DNA of 64,000 nt, taken from positions 18,600,001 to 18,664,000 of the forward strand of contig JBHGNT010000016.1 in the NCBI GenBank assembly GCA_043228905.1, in the 5' to 3' direction. The notes beneath the pieces are model-generated. The model was not told the origin of the DNA. It saw nothing but the letters and a program-made list of their open reading frames with translations, and did no database searches. Positions 31,501 through 42,797 of the stretch are shown here, one piece after another (within the stretch, counting starts at the first letter, position 1; each line of letters begins with the position of its first letter). The position numbers and the translations under genes were made by a program. The DNA comes from Azolla caroliniana. Lineage: Eukaryota; Polypodiophyta.

Positions 31501-33564
31501 GATGCCTACGATCCTAGATTACTAGGAAGTTATATTCCTAGGAATTAGTGTTAGTATCTCAGTTATGAGCATTGAAGTACTTTTCAGTACTTCTAGCTAT
31601 CCTTTATGGACTTGTATAAAAGTGCTCACTAATCACAGTTGTATGTACAGAGTGTTATTTTGAAATCAAGATTTTTGTATTTTGCTCTCTTTGTCTCTCC
31701 CGCGTTGTCGTGAAGGATTCTGGCCATAAGAGGAAAGGGGAGACAGATGTGCATGAATAAGGGTGTGCAAAGGGGCACATGAATGAGGCCTTATGTAAAT
31801 ATTATAAGACTAATAAGTACTAGGAAATATGATGTGGATGGGTACTTGAATACCCCACAAAACGAGAGAAACAAAACGTGTGTAAGATATGATCTGAGAA
31901 AATCGAGGGGAATTCTTTGACAGAAAACGACTATCTTTAACAGTTAATGTAACACCGATCCCTTCTCCTTGAACCTATAAAAGGGGAGGGGAGAAACCGT
32001 TGTCGTGAGGATTCACGGCCACAGTGCAAAAACCAGGATTGTTGGTGACGTTGGCGGAGTGCACCGTGTGCACTCACTCTTGTAAAAGATGTACAAAGAT
32101 AGAGGGCGCCCTTAAGGCGCCGAATACGAATAGAATAATATTGGGAGTATTTATCCCACATTGTAACGTCCTTCCCTACTTGGACTATAAAAGGAATGGA
32201 GGGTCCCTTATAAAGGGGTTGCCCATTTTTTAGTTAGGAGGGTATACCAATTAGGTCCAGGGTATGGTGGCTTTTCTCTTCTTTCTTTCTTTCTTTCTTA
32301 CTTACTTTCTTTAGGGTTTCAACTAGGTCTTCTTCTTCGTCATCACGTGGGTTGAATCTTCGTGTCTGTTTAGGGTTTAGTCCGGTTATGAGCACGCATG
32401 TCCTAAGGGGTTTTCGCTCTCGCTCTGTCTCTTGTGCAAGACCCTGCTCATCGCGACGAGCTTGAGAGCTCCTAGATCGGCGGCTTGGCAACAAACCCTT
32501 GTTGTAACCTAATCTGCCTCAGTCTGGCTCGAAGCCAGAGTTGTATTTTGTTGTCTTGTACGAATATATGTATAAACTTCTGTGTGTGTTTTCTGAGCAA
32601 AGCGTTGGTGTTCTGTTCAGCATGTGTTAGGTGTTTTTGAGTGTCGGGTCTCAGAGCGCTATCCTGGGCCCCTCTTTGTCTGCCTTCGGTTCAGTGTGTC
32701 GGGGTTTTGCTCTTCCCAGTGTATATGTGTGTGTGTGTGCGTGCGTGCATGTGAGCACGGTGAACCGGACCGTAGTCCGCGTACTTATTATTATGCGTAT
32801 AAATATATATACTTAATTTTATCGGGCCTTCCATAAATACGGCTATGAAGGACCAACGGGTGCGTGTACACGCGTGCTCTCCCTCTACGCGTCCTAATTG
32901 TATTCCGGGATGCGTCTGGATCGGTTGTCTCCAGGTCGCATTCGGAACCGCTCTAGCTGGTGTCTCGACGACATATCCGACTCTGGAGAACTCGACCTTC
33001 CGGAAACCCATCTCTCCCCGGTCCAAGACCCTAGTGATCCTGCCCAGATCTGACACGTACCGGCGGATTTCCGTGACAACGTTCATGGGTTTCTTGTTGT
33101 GATGTTGTGAGGCCTCTCTTTCGCGATGGAAGCCTGTGTGCTCCCGATCCGAGGCTCACTAGATTCTCTGCGCGTGTGTGTGTACAGCGTGAAGCTTTGT
33201 TGCCAGACGAGCCCGGTTGTACTTATACTATTATAAGTTAATAAACTATTTGTTGTTTTCGGAGTTTCCTAGGTCTTTCGGATTTTTCCTATATTCTCGT
33301 CTTTGCTCCTTCTCATTTGTGTGTGCATACCTGAGTGCACTAACCCTTGGGCTCATTGTGCGTTATCCGATGGCAGTTCTAGAATAGTGTATGTGTCCGA
33401 GCCCTTCCGCTCATCATCTGGCATACGAAGACTGGGCCGCGCTCTGGCGAAGTTATCTGGAAATGATCCGGATAATCTCTCTCACACTTCTCTTACTAGC
33501 TCCTTAGTCTGACACCGCGGTGGTCCTGCCCCGTTTCAACACATACTCGCGGATACTCGTGACA
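31501..33564 (+). repeat. LTR-like region ahead of FLDD-2
   Basis: No coding domain. It has several LTR-type promoter stretches (GTATAAAAG near 31615, CTATAAAAGGGG near 31975, CTATAAAAGGAATGG near 32183) and two LTR-end-like sequences around GGTCCAAGACCC (33017) and GTGACATCTTTGGTGAAGCC (33560). The last also occurs on the minus strand at about 60650, next to another gag of this lineage. I take 33564 as the 3' end of the FLDD-2 5' LTR; its start and the number of LTR copies are unresolved. Confidence 0.5.
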
Positions 33565-33581
33565 TCTTTGGTGAAGCCAAC

Positions 33582-34850
33582 GTGAAAGGGGCGGCAAAGG
33601 AGTCCAAAATGAGGGGAAGCGAACTTGCGGAGGCAATGGCGGTGGTTGTCAACCGCCTAGTGAATGCGTGGGAAAGCACAGGTGGCCTCGAAAGGACCAT
33701 AGAAACGATAGTTGGCATGGTAGGAAAACTTAATGGGAAAGATGTGACAAGTTATCTGGAGGCCTATAAGGCTGAAATGCTGATGCGGGACATCCTGGAG
33801 GATAGATGGCTGTCCGGATCCCTGTGGGTCGTCACACCAAGCATGCATGCGAAAATGCTCGAGGTTCAAGCTGACTCTCAGAACTAGTCGGAGTTCGAGG
33901 ATGGCTCCTCGAGAGGTACAGCTTCGATGACTCGCTTTGGTTGTCGAAGAGGGAGTTCATGGAGTGCGTCAAGAGGCCCGAAAAAGGGATGAATACGTCG
34001 GTGCTCCTCTAGGAGTTTGAAAAAAGATTCGCTTGACTCTCAGTGTTAGACCAGACCGTGCTCGATATGAGCAAGGCCCTATTATTTATCAAGTTAGTCG
34101 ATCCACTTGAGTGACAAAAGGTTGGTCTCCTCTTGGAGACGGATGAAGGGCTCATGGCCGATTGGGCCATGGTCAAAAGGTTTGTAGCTGTTTCGACAAA
34201 CGGTGCGAATGGAACGACGCAGGGTCGTCGACGACCGGCTCGATTGTCGGGAAGAGGTCGAGAGAGATTACGACTCGGTCAGAAGAGACAAGAAGGTGGC
34301 CCGAGTCGGGCATGGTTCCGACCAATGTGGTCGAGGGACCATCCAGGGGCATGACTCTAGAAGAGGTGAGGAAGATGGTGCATGATCTCTAGATTGCGCA
34401 GGCTCAAAGGGAAGGGGGTGGTCAATCGGGCGATCGAGGTGCATGTGGTACAACGTTGTTGGCCACATCTGGAGAGTGCGTCAACTTCGCCGAAGCACTT
34501 AAGAACAATGTTGTATACCTATGGAATGGTTGGGTACACACGAGAGAGACCCAGAGGCCCCTAGAAATAAACACCGTCCAAGGCGGGATGAAAGGGATGA
34601 TGGAGGAGGTTGCAGCGAAACAGGTTGAGACCGTTCACTACTCGGCGTCGGGAGGGATCCAGGTAGGCGGAGAGAAGGGCATTGGCTCTAGAACTGACAC
34701 CGGATTTTGGCCGATGGTGCTTGAAGGCTTCACCGGGAAGAAGCTAAAGAAGGAGGAGGCGGACCTCATGGAGAGGTGGGTATGGGAGGTCACCAGATGG
34801 GACGATCCGGTAGAAGAGAAAACCGGCTCCGTGAAGGCCACGTGCTAGAA
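33582..34850 (+). pseudogene. FLDD-2 gag region (broken)
   Basis: Begins just after the leader GTGACATCTTTGG. Contains RLVNAWESTGGLERTIETIVG and MVGKLNGKDVTSYLEAYKAEM, resembling a capsid-type gag N-terminus, followed by charged segments in shifting frames (for example 34456-34848). No zinc knuckle is clearly seen. The assignment rests on position and on similarity to the minus-strand region at 59927-60658. Confidence 0.6.
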
Positions 34851-34974
34851 GTACAAGGTTCTAGTGGAGGACAAACAACTCGGAAAGGCTGGAGGGACCA
34901 ATCTTTTGAACCGGTACGACACTTGAAGCAGCCCAAGGAAGTCTGATGTCGATTCGGCTAACCGACAGGAGAAA

Positions 34975-35605
34975 GAGAAGATGAAGTTCCTGAGCTTCTG
35001 GCTGAGCTTGGAGATTGAGAAGACAACATACCTACAGAAGGTCTTAGAGGAGCGGATCTTTGAAAGCCAGGTGGAACTCTCGTTAAGGGAAGTGTTGGGC
35101 ATCGGCAAGAAGGAGTTCCACGATTCGATCATAGACCTGGTAAAGAGGAAGTGGCTCTCGACAAAGCCAGAGGTAGAGAATTCGGTCGAGGTAAAGGCGA
35201 CCCATATCGATGAGGTGGTGGTAGAGGACGAATTTGCTGACAACCGGCCTGCATTGGGTGAGGGCTATGATGGAGATACCGGTCCGGATCGGTGACGTGA
35301 TGGAGCCAATAGTAGCCTTGATCGACCATGGATCGGAGATAAACCTAATGTCCATGGACTTTTATAAAAAGGGCAAATGGCCGATCAACATGAAGCACAG
35401 ATGGAAGATATGTGTGGTGACCTGCGCTATAGAAGAGCTTCATGGAGCATGCTCGAGCGTCCAGGTGAAGGTCGGTGATTTCGAGATTGACCAACATTTC
35501 TTCGTGCAGGAGACGTCCTCGTGTCCGGTCATACTCGGTGAAGCTTACATCACGGCGGCTCATATGGAGAGCAAAGTGTTGGACAACAGTTTCGTCTATG
35601 CATAG
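34975..35605 (+). pseudogene. FLDD-2 gag C-terminus and protease
   Basis: TYLQKVLEERIFESQVELSLRE matches the region at 22770 in FLDD-1. The protease-like segment follows: MEIPVRIGDVMEPIVALIDHGSEINLMS, where the catalytic DSG/DTG is DHG, then QHFFVQETSSCPVILGEAYI. The frames overlap with a shift near 35290. The DHG triad is also present (as NHG) in FLDD-1, so it may be a lineage trait or decay. Confidence 0.72.
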
Positions 35606-36144
35606 GTGAAGAGCCAAGACGGTCGACACTGTATCCAGTTTTTGATTGTTCGGCCGAACCACGAGCGGAATCGGGACTCCCTCGGCATCGAGTGCCGAGA
35701 GGATTTTTAGAGAGGGCTATCAAGGTGTGGGGCCGCGATAGTCCGGACAGCCACCAGAAACCCCAGACTTATATTTTAGATAGGACTTTTTGGGTCTCCA
35801 GTAATGGAGGGTGTACCATAACTGACATCGGTGGCCAGGAGAAAAGACAGGTCAAAGGGCGCTTGAAGGCATGCGGAGCCTTGGGCCCTGACAACGAGAT
35901 CATTGGCATCGTGGAGGCGATCTCATTTGACAACACCCTCGAGAAGATAGGGAGGGTGATCAAAGGAGGCATGAGTGGAGTCCGGACGGTACTGGTCAAT
36001 ACCGTTGGGATGTACGAGGTCATCACGGACTTCAGAAGGATGGTTGAGTTGGGTCGAACTACTTGAGTTGACAAGAAATACAAGACTGTGGACCGGACGG
36101 TGATGCCAATCACAACACCCTTACCAGAGGAGAGCTAGGAGTGA

Positions 36145-37769
36145 ATGACGGGGGTCGCGACCGACCCGAGTCTAGAAGATCCGTCCGACATAGGGCACCG
36201 GTTCACCGATGAGACATTGTGGAAGCTAAAGATCGGTGGGGGTGGCTTTTTACTACCAGTAGAGGAAGAAGAATTTCGGAGAATGCTCGAAAGGCATGGG
36301 AAAGCCTTCGAATTCTCGTTGGGGGAGATTGGGTGTGTTGAAACAACCATCGTCGAATTGATGGTGATATTCACGATACCACATGTACCATGGAGCTTGA
36401 AGCCAATTCTAGTTCGAAGAGCTCACATCCTGAAGCTGATGGAGCTACTCAAGGAGAAAATCGATATGGGGATCCTCGAACCGTCGAGTGCCCCTTATTC
36501 GAATTGGTGGTTCACAGTACCGAAGAAGAATGGCACCTTGCGCTTCATTCAAGACCTACAACCGGTCAACAAGGTGACCATTCGAAATGCAGGAGTCAGT
36601 TGGACAACTGATGAGTTTGTAGAGGCCTTCGCCGGAAGGTCTATCTACTTAGTTGGAGACTTGTACTCCGAGTATGATCAGTTCCAACTAGCTATCGAAA
36701 GCAGGGACATCGCAACGATGTAGACCCCTCTTGGCTTAGTTCGGATGTGTACCCTACCTCAAGGAGGCACGAATTTGGTGGCACACATGGTAAACAAGAT
36801 GAATAAGGTGCTGAGGGATTGTATCCCGGATATCACCATGGCATTCTTGGACAACATCCCGATAAAGGGGTGTTTGGAGGAAACGGAGGACGAATCAGTC
36901 GGGGAGGACCGATGTCGAAAATTCACAGCTGACCACATCGCCGACCACATCGCGACTTGCCTTCTTGGGAGAGAAATCGTCTTTTCGGCAGTCGGAGGTC
37001 ATGGTGTTCGGGTACCTATGCGGACCGTATGGTTGGAAACCGTCTCTAACAAAGGTAGAAGCCATTTCGGCCATGAAGGACGAATGCAGGTGACCTCTGA
37101 GGTTCAGCTATTCTTAGGGGCCTGTGCCTTCTACCACATCTGGATCCCACACTATGTGCATATTTTTGAGCTACTTTACGGCTTGCCAAAGAAGGGGCAG
37201 ATATTTGAGTGGCGAGAAGAGCACTTAGAGGCGGTTCGAAGACTAAAGGGAATGCTAACGGCATCACCGACTCTTCAGAAAGCCGTGTACACAAAGGAAT
37301 CTTCAATTTTCATCACGGTCGACACGAGCCCGACCGGAGTCGGAGGGTAATCAACCAGGAGGATGAAGGCGGAACAAGATTCGCCATCCGGTTCAGAGTG
37401 AATGTACTTAGTGAGCGGCAGTGAGGATATGCCCAAGTCAAGCGAGAACTTTGGGGTATTGTTTCGGCAGTCAAGAACAACAAAGATTAATTAATCGGGG
37501 TATAAGTGATAATCGAGATGGACTGCCTCTCGATTCTCGGGATGGTGTCTGGATGCACGGCTCTAGACCAGACAATGCTCAAGTGGATGGCATACATTAA
37601 GTCCCTTAATTCGGAGATATGGCACATCTCTGGAAAGGATAATGCCATGGTTGACATGCTATCGAGGTCGCAGTACAAAAACGAAGACGACATGGTATTG
37701 GAAGAGGAAGAAGTCGGCGTGGACTTCTTCAAATCGGCTCAATTGTCGGCGAACGGGCAAACCACATGA
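36145..37769 (+). pseudogene. FLDD-2 reverse transcriptase and RNase H (broken)
   Basis: RT motifs in order: GILEPSSAPYSNWWFTVPKK, LRFIQDLQPVNKVTIRNAGV, GDLYSEYDQFQLAIESRDI, a stop at 36721-36723, CTLPQGGTNLVAHMV, and MAFLDNIPIKGC, where the catalytic FLDD is FLDN. Then LGACAFYHIWIPHY (connection), ITVDTSPTGVGG (RNase H start), MDCLSILGMV, and ISGKDNAMVDMLSRSQYKNE. Gypsy order is kept, but the stops and the Asp-to-Asn change mean it is dead. Confidence 0.83.
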
Positions 37770-38470
37770 GGAAGACTACGATGGGGAGTAGCTTTGGATC
37801 GAACGGTTCCTGAGTTTGATGACAATGGACATGTCATTGCTCCACTATCCTATTTTGTATCATTTGATGTGCCAATATTTTCTTCCGAAAGAACTTGATT
37901 GTTCGTTGTAGCAGCTATCTCCATCGGTGTTGATGTGTCAATAGAGAAGTAGAAAAAGTTTGAAAGCTGAAATTCTAGCTCCATGTTACGATGTTTCTTC
38001 CCCTCAAGTATAAATACCTACATAGCTCCAACTTTGTCACTTTGCAATTCTTCTGTCCTTTCGACATTTTCCATCTTCATGTCGCTTATATCACTGCTAG
38101 GACAATTACGATCTACACCTTGTTACTGTTTTGCATCATTTACATATCAAATAGATTGTTTTTAGTGTGGATCTTTTGTCTATCTATGTTTCCTCTTTCA
38201 CCATTGTTGTGAAGTTATTGCTTCACGATGTCAAAACAATGTCAAAAATCTATAGAAATAAATTTCCCATATGGAGCTTGTGGCGAGGAGCATATGGACA
38301 TTTTCGGTTCTTGAATCGGAGTTCAAGAGCCCAAGATACAAGCTTCGGAAGGATTAATGCTACTCGGGACACAAATGTAATTATGTCGAAAGGGGAAGTC
38401 AAAACTAAATGAGGGCTATTTCTATAATTTCTCAAATGTACAACTACAAAATTGAATTTGTAGAATCAAT
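37770..38470. other. Unexplained insert between RNase H and integrase of FLDD-2
   Basis: About 700 bp with no domain, where related copies read straight from RNase H into integrase. It contains CTTCCCCTCAAGTATAAA (about 37995), also present at about 53347 beside FLDD-3. Boundaries and class are unknown; it may be LTR-derived. Confidence 0.4.
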
Positions 38471-38479
38471 AAATAAAAT

Positions 38480-38748
38480 AATAGTTCTTCTTGAGGGGCG
38501 GTAAGATATGGTGGCATCCGAAGAAATGGAATGGCTCACCACTCTAGGTGGTGACAAGGAAAGAGGACCGGTAGGAGCTTCTGTCGGAATTTCATGAGAG
38601 TCCCTGGTCCGGACATCGAGGGATGTGGGCGACATTCGAGAAGTTGAAGGAGAGGTACTAGTGGCTAGGGATGTACAAGGGTGTACACCAGTTCGTGACG
38701 ATATGCGAGAGTTGCCAAGTGCATTCCATAATTCGGCACCGAGATGAG
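38480..38748 (+). pseudogene. FLDD-2 integrase zinc finger fragment
   Basis: ELLSEFHESPWSGHRGMWATF then CESCQVHSIIRHRDE: the H-H-C-C zinc module of gypsy integrase. Cut by the Copia-E2 LTR immediately after GATGAG. Confidence 0.8.
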
Positions 38749-38880
38749 TGTTGGTGTCAGGAACTCTATTAAGGCAGAGAAGGAATTAGTACTAAAAGAA
38801 GGATTAGTACTATTGTCGGGGAATAGTACTAAGACAGAGAAGGATTAGTACTATGAGAGGTGTCGAACTTTGAGAGAAGG

Positions 38881-38931
<51 letters not shown>

Positions 38932-39065
38932 TGATGCGAAAGATATATGTATTATATGAAGGAAGATATACAACAGTGGTTAGAAGGCTTAAGACTGGCG
39001 TTGAACCGATTTGGTTCGAACTAATGCCTTGCGCCTCCTTTTATAGTGTCTTCAGGAATACTCCT

Positions 39066-39098
39066 GAAGTTTCTAGAATGTTCCAGAGAAATCTGGAA
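39066..39098 (-). promoter_or_regulatory. Heat-shock-element array, Gyp-2 3' LTR
   Basis: GAAgtTTCtaGAAtgTTC (39066-39083), then GAG, ATC and GAA in the same 5-bp register; 20 bp upstream of the TATA box. Repeated in the 5' LTR at 44376-44408. Confidence 0.8.
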
Positions 39099-39157
39099 TA
39101 TACATCAATTTCCTAATAAAACCTAAATGAAAATAATATCCTTCAAATTACAATTCA

Positions 39158-39211
39158 TAACCTAATGGTAAAGTCTCGACCCGTGTAACAAAAGGTTATG
39201 GGTTCGAGTCT
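39158..39211 (+). promoter_or_regulatory. tRNA-like A-box/B-box module, Gyp-2 3' LTR
   Basis: TAACCTAATGG (39158-39168) and GGTTCGAGTCT (39201-39211), 32 nt apart, antisense to the element. The other LTR has it at 44468-44521. Confidence 0.6.
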
Positions 39212-39213
39212 AG

Positions 39214-42200
39214 TTATGACACTATCCCCCCTTTAAAACGACGAGTTCCACGAGTCGTTTTGGATTGAGGACCCGGTTTCTCGGGATATCGTCGATGGAA
39301 GTCTTCTAGAAGAGCACGAGCATTGGTCACATTCTCGATCGGTTCCCAAGTACGCTCGCTGGGACTATATCCTAGCCAATCGACTAGATAGTAGAGCTTG
39401 TTGCGAACAATCTTGGAATCGAGGATGGCAGCGACCTCATACTCAGGTCCATCTTCGAGCTCGATAGGAGGTGGTGGTTGTATAGTACGTCCTGGGATAG
39501 TGCTCTCGTGATAGGGTTCGAGGAGAGAACTATGAAACACCGGATGTATCCGAAGTTGCGGAGGTAGCTCGAGACGAAAAGCGACATCATTAATCTTCCC
39601 GATAATACGGAAAGGACCTAATCGCCGATAATCCAACTTCTCACATGGGCGAGTAGTCTTGATGTGTCGTCGTAGCAGCCACACCCGATCTCCAATGTTA
39701 AAACTGGATGGAAGTCGATGACGATCTGCGTAGTCCTTGTGTGATTGTTGAGCTTGCTGGAGTTGAGTAGATAAATCCGCTTGTATCTTGCGTAACCGCT
39801 CCAAACGATCCTCCGCGCAAGGATTTGTGGACACTTCTGGGGTTTCAAGGACACACCACCGGGGATGATATCCTGTATAAGCGTAGAATGGCGTGACTTT
39901 AGTCGATGCGTGGATAGCGTTATTATAGGCAAATTCGGCGAACTGAAGAATATCTGCCCAGTCATTCTGATGATAGTTGAGAAAGCACCGCAGATACTGC
40001 TCCAGTGTTTGATTTGTTCGTTCGGCTTGACCGTCGGTTTGTGGGTGGTAGCCGGAGGAGAGGTTACAAGTGACCTTCAGCATTTTAAAAAGGTGCTTCC
40101 AGAATTTTGACACAAACTGGGGTCCACGATCGCTGATGATATTATCAGGGAGTCCATGATGCCGACATACTTCCCGCATGACAATTTCGGCGGTGTCTTC
40201 ACTAGATATTTCTTTAGTACATGGTAAGAAATGAGCCATCTTCGTATATCGATCCACCACTGTGAGAATCGCACTGAATCCCTTAGAGACTGGAAGATCT
40301 GTAATGAAGTCAAGAGCAATGGATTGCCATGGCTTGCTTGGAATTGGTAATGGTTCTAATAAACCATATGGATGATGTCTTGGCATTTTCGCTCTGCAGC
40401 ATGTATCGCAAGTCCGAACAAAATCTTCGACAAATTGTCGCATACGGGGCCACCAGAATGATCGTTGTACTAAATCTAATGTTTTAGTACTACCAAAATG
40501 TCCTGCTGTATATGTGTCATGGCAGTTTTGTACTACTCGAAGGCGGCAAGAACCATTAGGAACATACAAAAGTTCTTTAAAGAAGAGTAATCCATCACAG
40601 TATTTGAATTGCCGATAATCCGTACCTGGTGATTGTGATTGTGAACATGACGCTCGAGAGGGGTCAATTTGTGCTAGTATAGCTTGGGCGAAAGCGTCAG
40701 TCTTCAAGTCCTCACGTATAGTATTGGTAATGTCGGAATCCACGGGCATGTCAAAGACCTGTGCTGCTTGCAGTCGTGCTGGACCCAAGATTACTTGCTT
40801 CTGGTTATCGAAAGCTGGCTCACCGGGACGTGGTGTTAGATACGAACGCCGTGATAATGCATCTGCCTTCCCTTGGTGCTTCCCCGGACGATATGTAATT
40901 TTGAAGTCGAAGCGTGTGAGGAAGTGGGCCCACCGAGCTTGACGTCGATTCAGTACACGAGCATCTTGAAAGTAGGCAAGGTTCTTGTGGTCACTGAATA
41001 CAGTGACCTGATGAGGAGATCCCTCCAGGAAATGCCTCCATTGCATAAAAGAATCAACTATTGCTAATAGCTCTTTATCATGAATTTCGTAGTTGATTTC
41101 GGCGGCGTCAAACTTACGGGAGTGGAAAGCCACAGGATGTAGCTTCTCGTCGTTACCTTGTTGTGACAGAATGCTCCCCAATGCGAAATCCGATGCGTCA
41201 GCTTCGATAATGAATGGTTTTTCCGGATCCACATGACCTAAAATTGGAGCTGATGTAAACGCCTTCTTAAGACTCTCGAAAGCCATGTCCGTCTCTTTAG
41301 ACCAGATGAATGATTGTCCCTTCCTGGTGAGCTGTGTGAGAGGCAGCACAATTTTTGAGTAATTTTGTATGAACTTCCGGTAAAAATTTGCAAAGCCTAG
41401 GAAGCATTGCACATCCCGCACCGAACGCGGAGTGTGCCATTCTATCACCGTTTTGACCTTGGCTGGGTCCATAGATATGCCTTCTGAGGAGATGACATAG
41501 CCGAGAAACTCCACTTGGTTGCACCCGAAACTACATTTCTCTAACTTTGCATACAGACCATGTTCTCGAAGTCGTTTTAGTACTAATAGTACATGAGAAT
41601 CATGTTCTTCTTGGGTCTTTGAATAAACCAGTAGATCATCCAAATAGATGATCAAAAAATCATCCAAGAGATCTCGAAATATATCATTCGCCATGTGCTG
41701 GAAGACTGCCGGCGCATTAGTGAGTCCGAACGGCATGACCGTATACTCGAAGTGCCCATATCTGGTGCGAAACGCGGTCTTCCATTCATCTCCTGGTCGG
41801 ATCCGTACGAGGTTATAGGCTCCTCGTAAGTCGATCTTCGTGAAGAACCTAGCACCGTTGATCCGTTCTAAAAGACTTGAGATAAGGGGAAGAGCATACC
41901 TATTTCTTACTGTGACCTTATTCAAGCCACGGTAATCTACAACGAGTCGAAGCGAGCCATCTTTTTTCTTGACGAAGAAAATGGGTGCGCCGGCTGGAGA
42001 TTTCGAATGCCGAATGAAACCGTTCTCCAAATTCTCCTCTATATAGGCTCGAAGGACTTCTAGCTCGGTTGGTGACAAATTGTAGATCGGCCCCCATGGC
42101 GGCTCTTTTCCCGGTTGTAAGTCGATGGCGCAATCGTACGGCCGATGATGAGGAAGTGTGTTGGTTTGTACTTTATCGAACACATCAGCATACTGATGAT

Positions 42201-42771
42201 ACTTCTCGGGAAGTTGAACGGTGGACTCCTCTTTGGTGGTGCTGGAGGGTTGTACTGATATTGCGAAGAGAAACATTTCCTCCTTGCGCCCTTCCTCACG
42301 CAACTGACGTAGCGAAATGGTTGCAACCTTCTGGGTAGATCCTTGGGTTTGTCGCAACTGGATTTCCCTTGTCCTCCAATCTATGTCTGGGTTATGTAAC
42401 TCGAACCATGGTAATCCTAAAACTATGGGATGTTCTGGAATACTAATAATATTAAATGATACTACACATGTTAAGTTATCTAGGACAATATTAACGGGTT
42501 CCGACTCTTCTATGATATTACCAGAAGCAATGGGACGACCATCAATGACTACTACTGAGGCTGGACATGGGAGCTTTCTGAGAGATATCTGATGAGCTCG
42601 GGCAAAATTCCTATCCATGAAGCAAGAATTAGCTCCGGAATCTAGAAGGGCTAAGGTATGTACTGGAGGGGTACTTTTAGTACTAACTGCTACTTGGGCT
42701 ACGAACACATCACTAACTTGCTTAGAGGGAATGGAACCACTAATGGGCTGCACAGATCTAGGGCTGTCCAA
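39214..42771 (-). CDS. pol: Gyp-2 Pol polyprotein (PR-RT-RH-INT-chromodomain)
   Basis: About 1185 aa from the first in-frame ATG; the true product probably begins by -1 shift at 42804-42810. Domain order and catalytic motifs match Gyp-1: protease [18 protein letters not shown], RNase H EADASDFALG, integrase zinc finger (HDTYTAGHF, TCDTCC), core D in LDFITD, D in ISDRGPQF and E in GQAER, a GPF motif, then the chromodomain EYEVAAILDSKIVRN to RTWEPIENV with its aromatic residues kept. The C-terminus reads through the polypurine tract into the 3' LTR (last residues GGIVS). No stops or frameshifts are seen. Confidence 0.95.
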   Translation of the reverse strand: MDSPRSVQPISGSIPSKQVSDVFVAQVAVSTKSTPPVHTLALLDSGANSCFMDRNFARAHQISLRKLPCPASVVVIDGRPIASGNIIEESEPVNIVLDNLTCVVSFNIISIPEHPIVLGLPWFELHNPDIDWRTREIQLRQTQGSTQKVATISLRQLREEGRKEEMFLFAISVQPSSTTKEESTVQLPEKYHQYADVFDKVQTNTLPHHRPYDCAIDLQPGKEPPWGPIYNLSPTELEVLRAYIEENLENGFIRHSKSPAGAPIFFVKKKDGSLRLVVDYRGLNKVTVRNRYALPLISSLLERINGARFFTKIDLRGAYNLVRIRPGDEWKTAFRTRYGHFEYTVMPFGLTNAPAVFQHMANDIFRDLLDDFLIIYLDDLLVYSKTQEEHDSHVLLVLKRLREHGLYAKLEKCSFGCNQVEFLGYVISSEGISMDPAKVKTVIEWHTPRSVRDVQCFLGFANFYRKFIQNYSKIVLPLTQLTRKGQSFIWSKETDMAFESLKKAFTSAPILGHVDPEKPFIIEADASDFALGSILSQQGNDEKLHPVAFHSRKFDAAEINYEIHDKELLAIVDSFMQWRHFLEGSPHQVTVFSDHKNLAYFQDARVLNRRQARWAHFLTRFDFKITYRPGKHQGKADALSRRSYLTPRPGEPAFDNQKQVILGPARLQAAQVFDMPVDSDITNTIREDLKTDAFAQAILAQIDPSRASCSQSQSPGTDYRQFKYCDGLLFFKELLYVPNGSCRLRVVQNCHDTYTAGHFGSTKTLDLVQRSFWWPRMRQFVEDFVRTCDTCCRAKMPRHHPYGLLEPLPIPSKPWQSIALDFITDLPVSKGFSAILTVVDRYTKMAHFLPCTKEISSEDTAEIVMREVCRHHGLPDNIISDRGPQFVSKFWKHLFKMLKVTCNLSSGYHPQTDGQAERTNQTLEQYLRCFLNYHQNDWADILQFAEFAYNNAIHASTKVTPFYAYTGYHPRWCVLETPEVSTNPCAEDRLERLRKIQADLSTQLQQAQQSHKDYADRHRLPSSFNIGDRVWLLRRHIKTTRPCEKLDYRRLGPFRIIGKINDVAFRLELPPQLRIHPVFHSSLLEPYHESTIPGRTIQPPPPIELEDGPEYEVAAILDSKIVRNKLYYLVDWLGYSPSERTWEPIENVTNARALLEDFHRRYPEKPGPQSKTTRGTRRFKGGIVS

Positions 42772-42797
42772 CCAAACGGCTCCTATTTTGGCTGGAC

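Larger units (their letters stand above)
33565..38748 (+). mobile_element. FLDD-2, decayed Ty3/gypsy element
   Basis: Plus-strand gypsy with gag, protease, RT (active box mutated to FLDN), RNase H and the start of integrase. It is cut at 38748 by Copia-E2, whose LTR begins TGTTGG. Multiple stops. Its 3' half and 3' LTR are not found in this window. An unexplained segment of about 700 bp (37770-38470) interrupts RNase H and integrase. Confidence 0.8.
38755..39221 (-). repeat. Gyp-2 3' LTR
   Basis: 467 bp. Minus-strand promoter parts: heat-shock array 39066-39098, TATAAAA 39045 down to 39039, self-primer AAATCGGTTCAA 39012 down to 39001. A plus-strand tRNA-like module lies at 39158-39211, a GA repeat at 38884-38927. 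The pol frame ends inside this LTR (39214). Confidence 0.93.

Noticed and set aside
32624-32836. Overlapping plus-strand frames of 60-70 codons with VCVCVRA repeats.
   Set aside because: Translation of a GT-rich microsatellite in LTR-like DNA.
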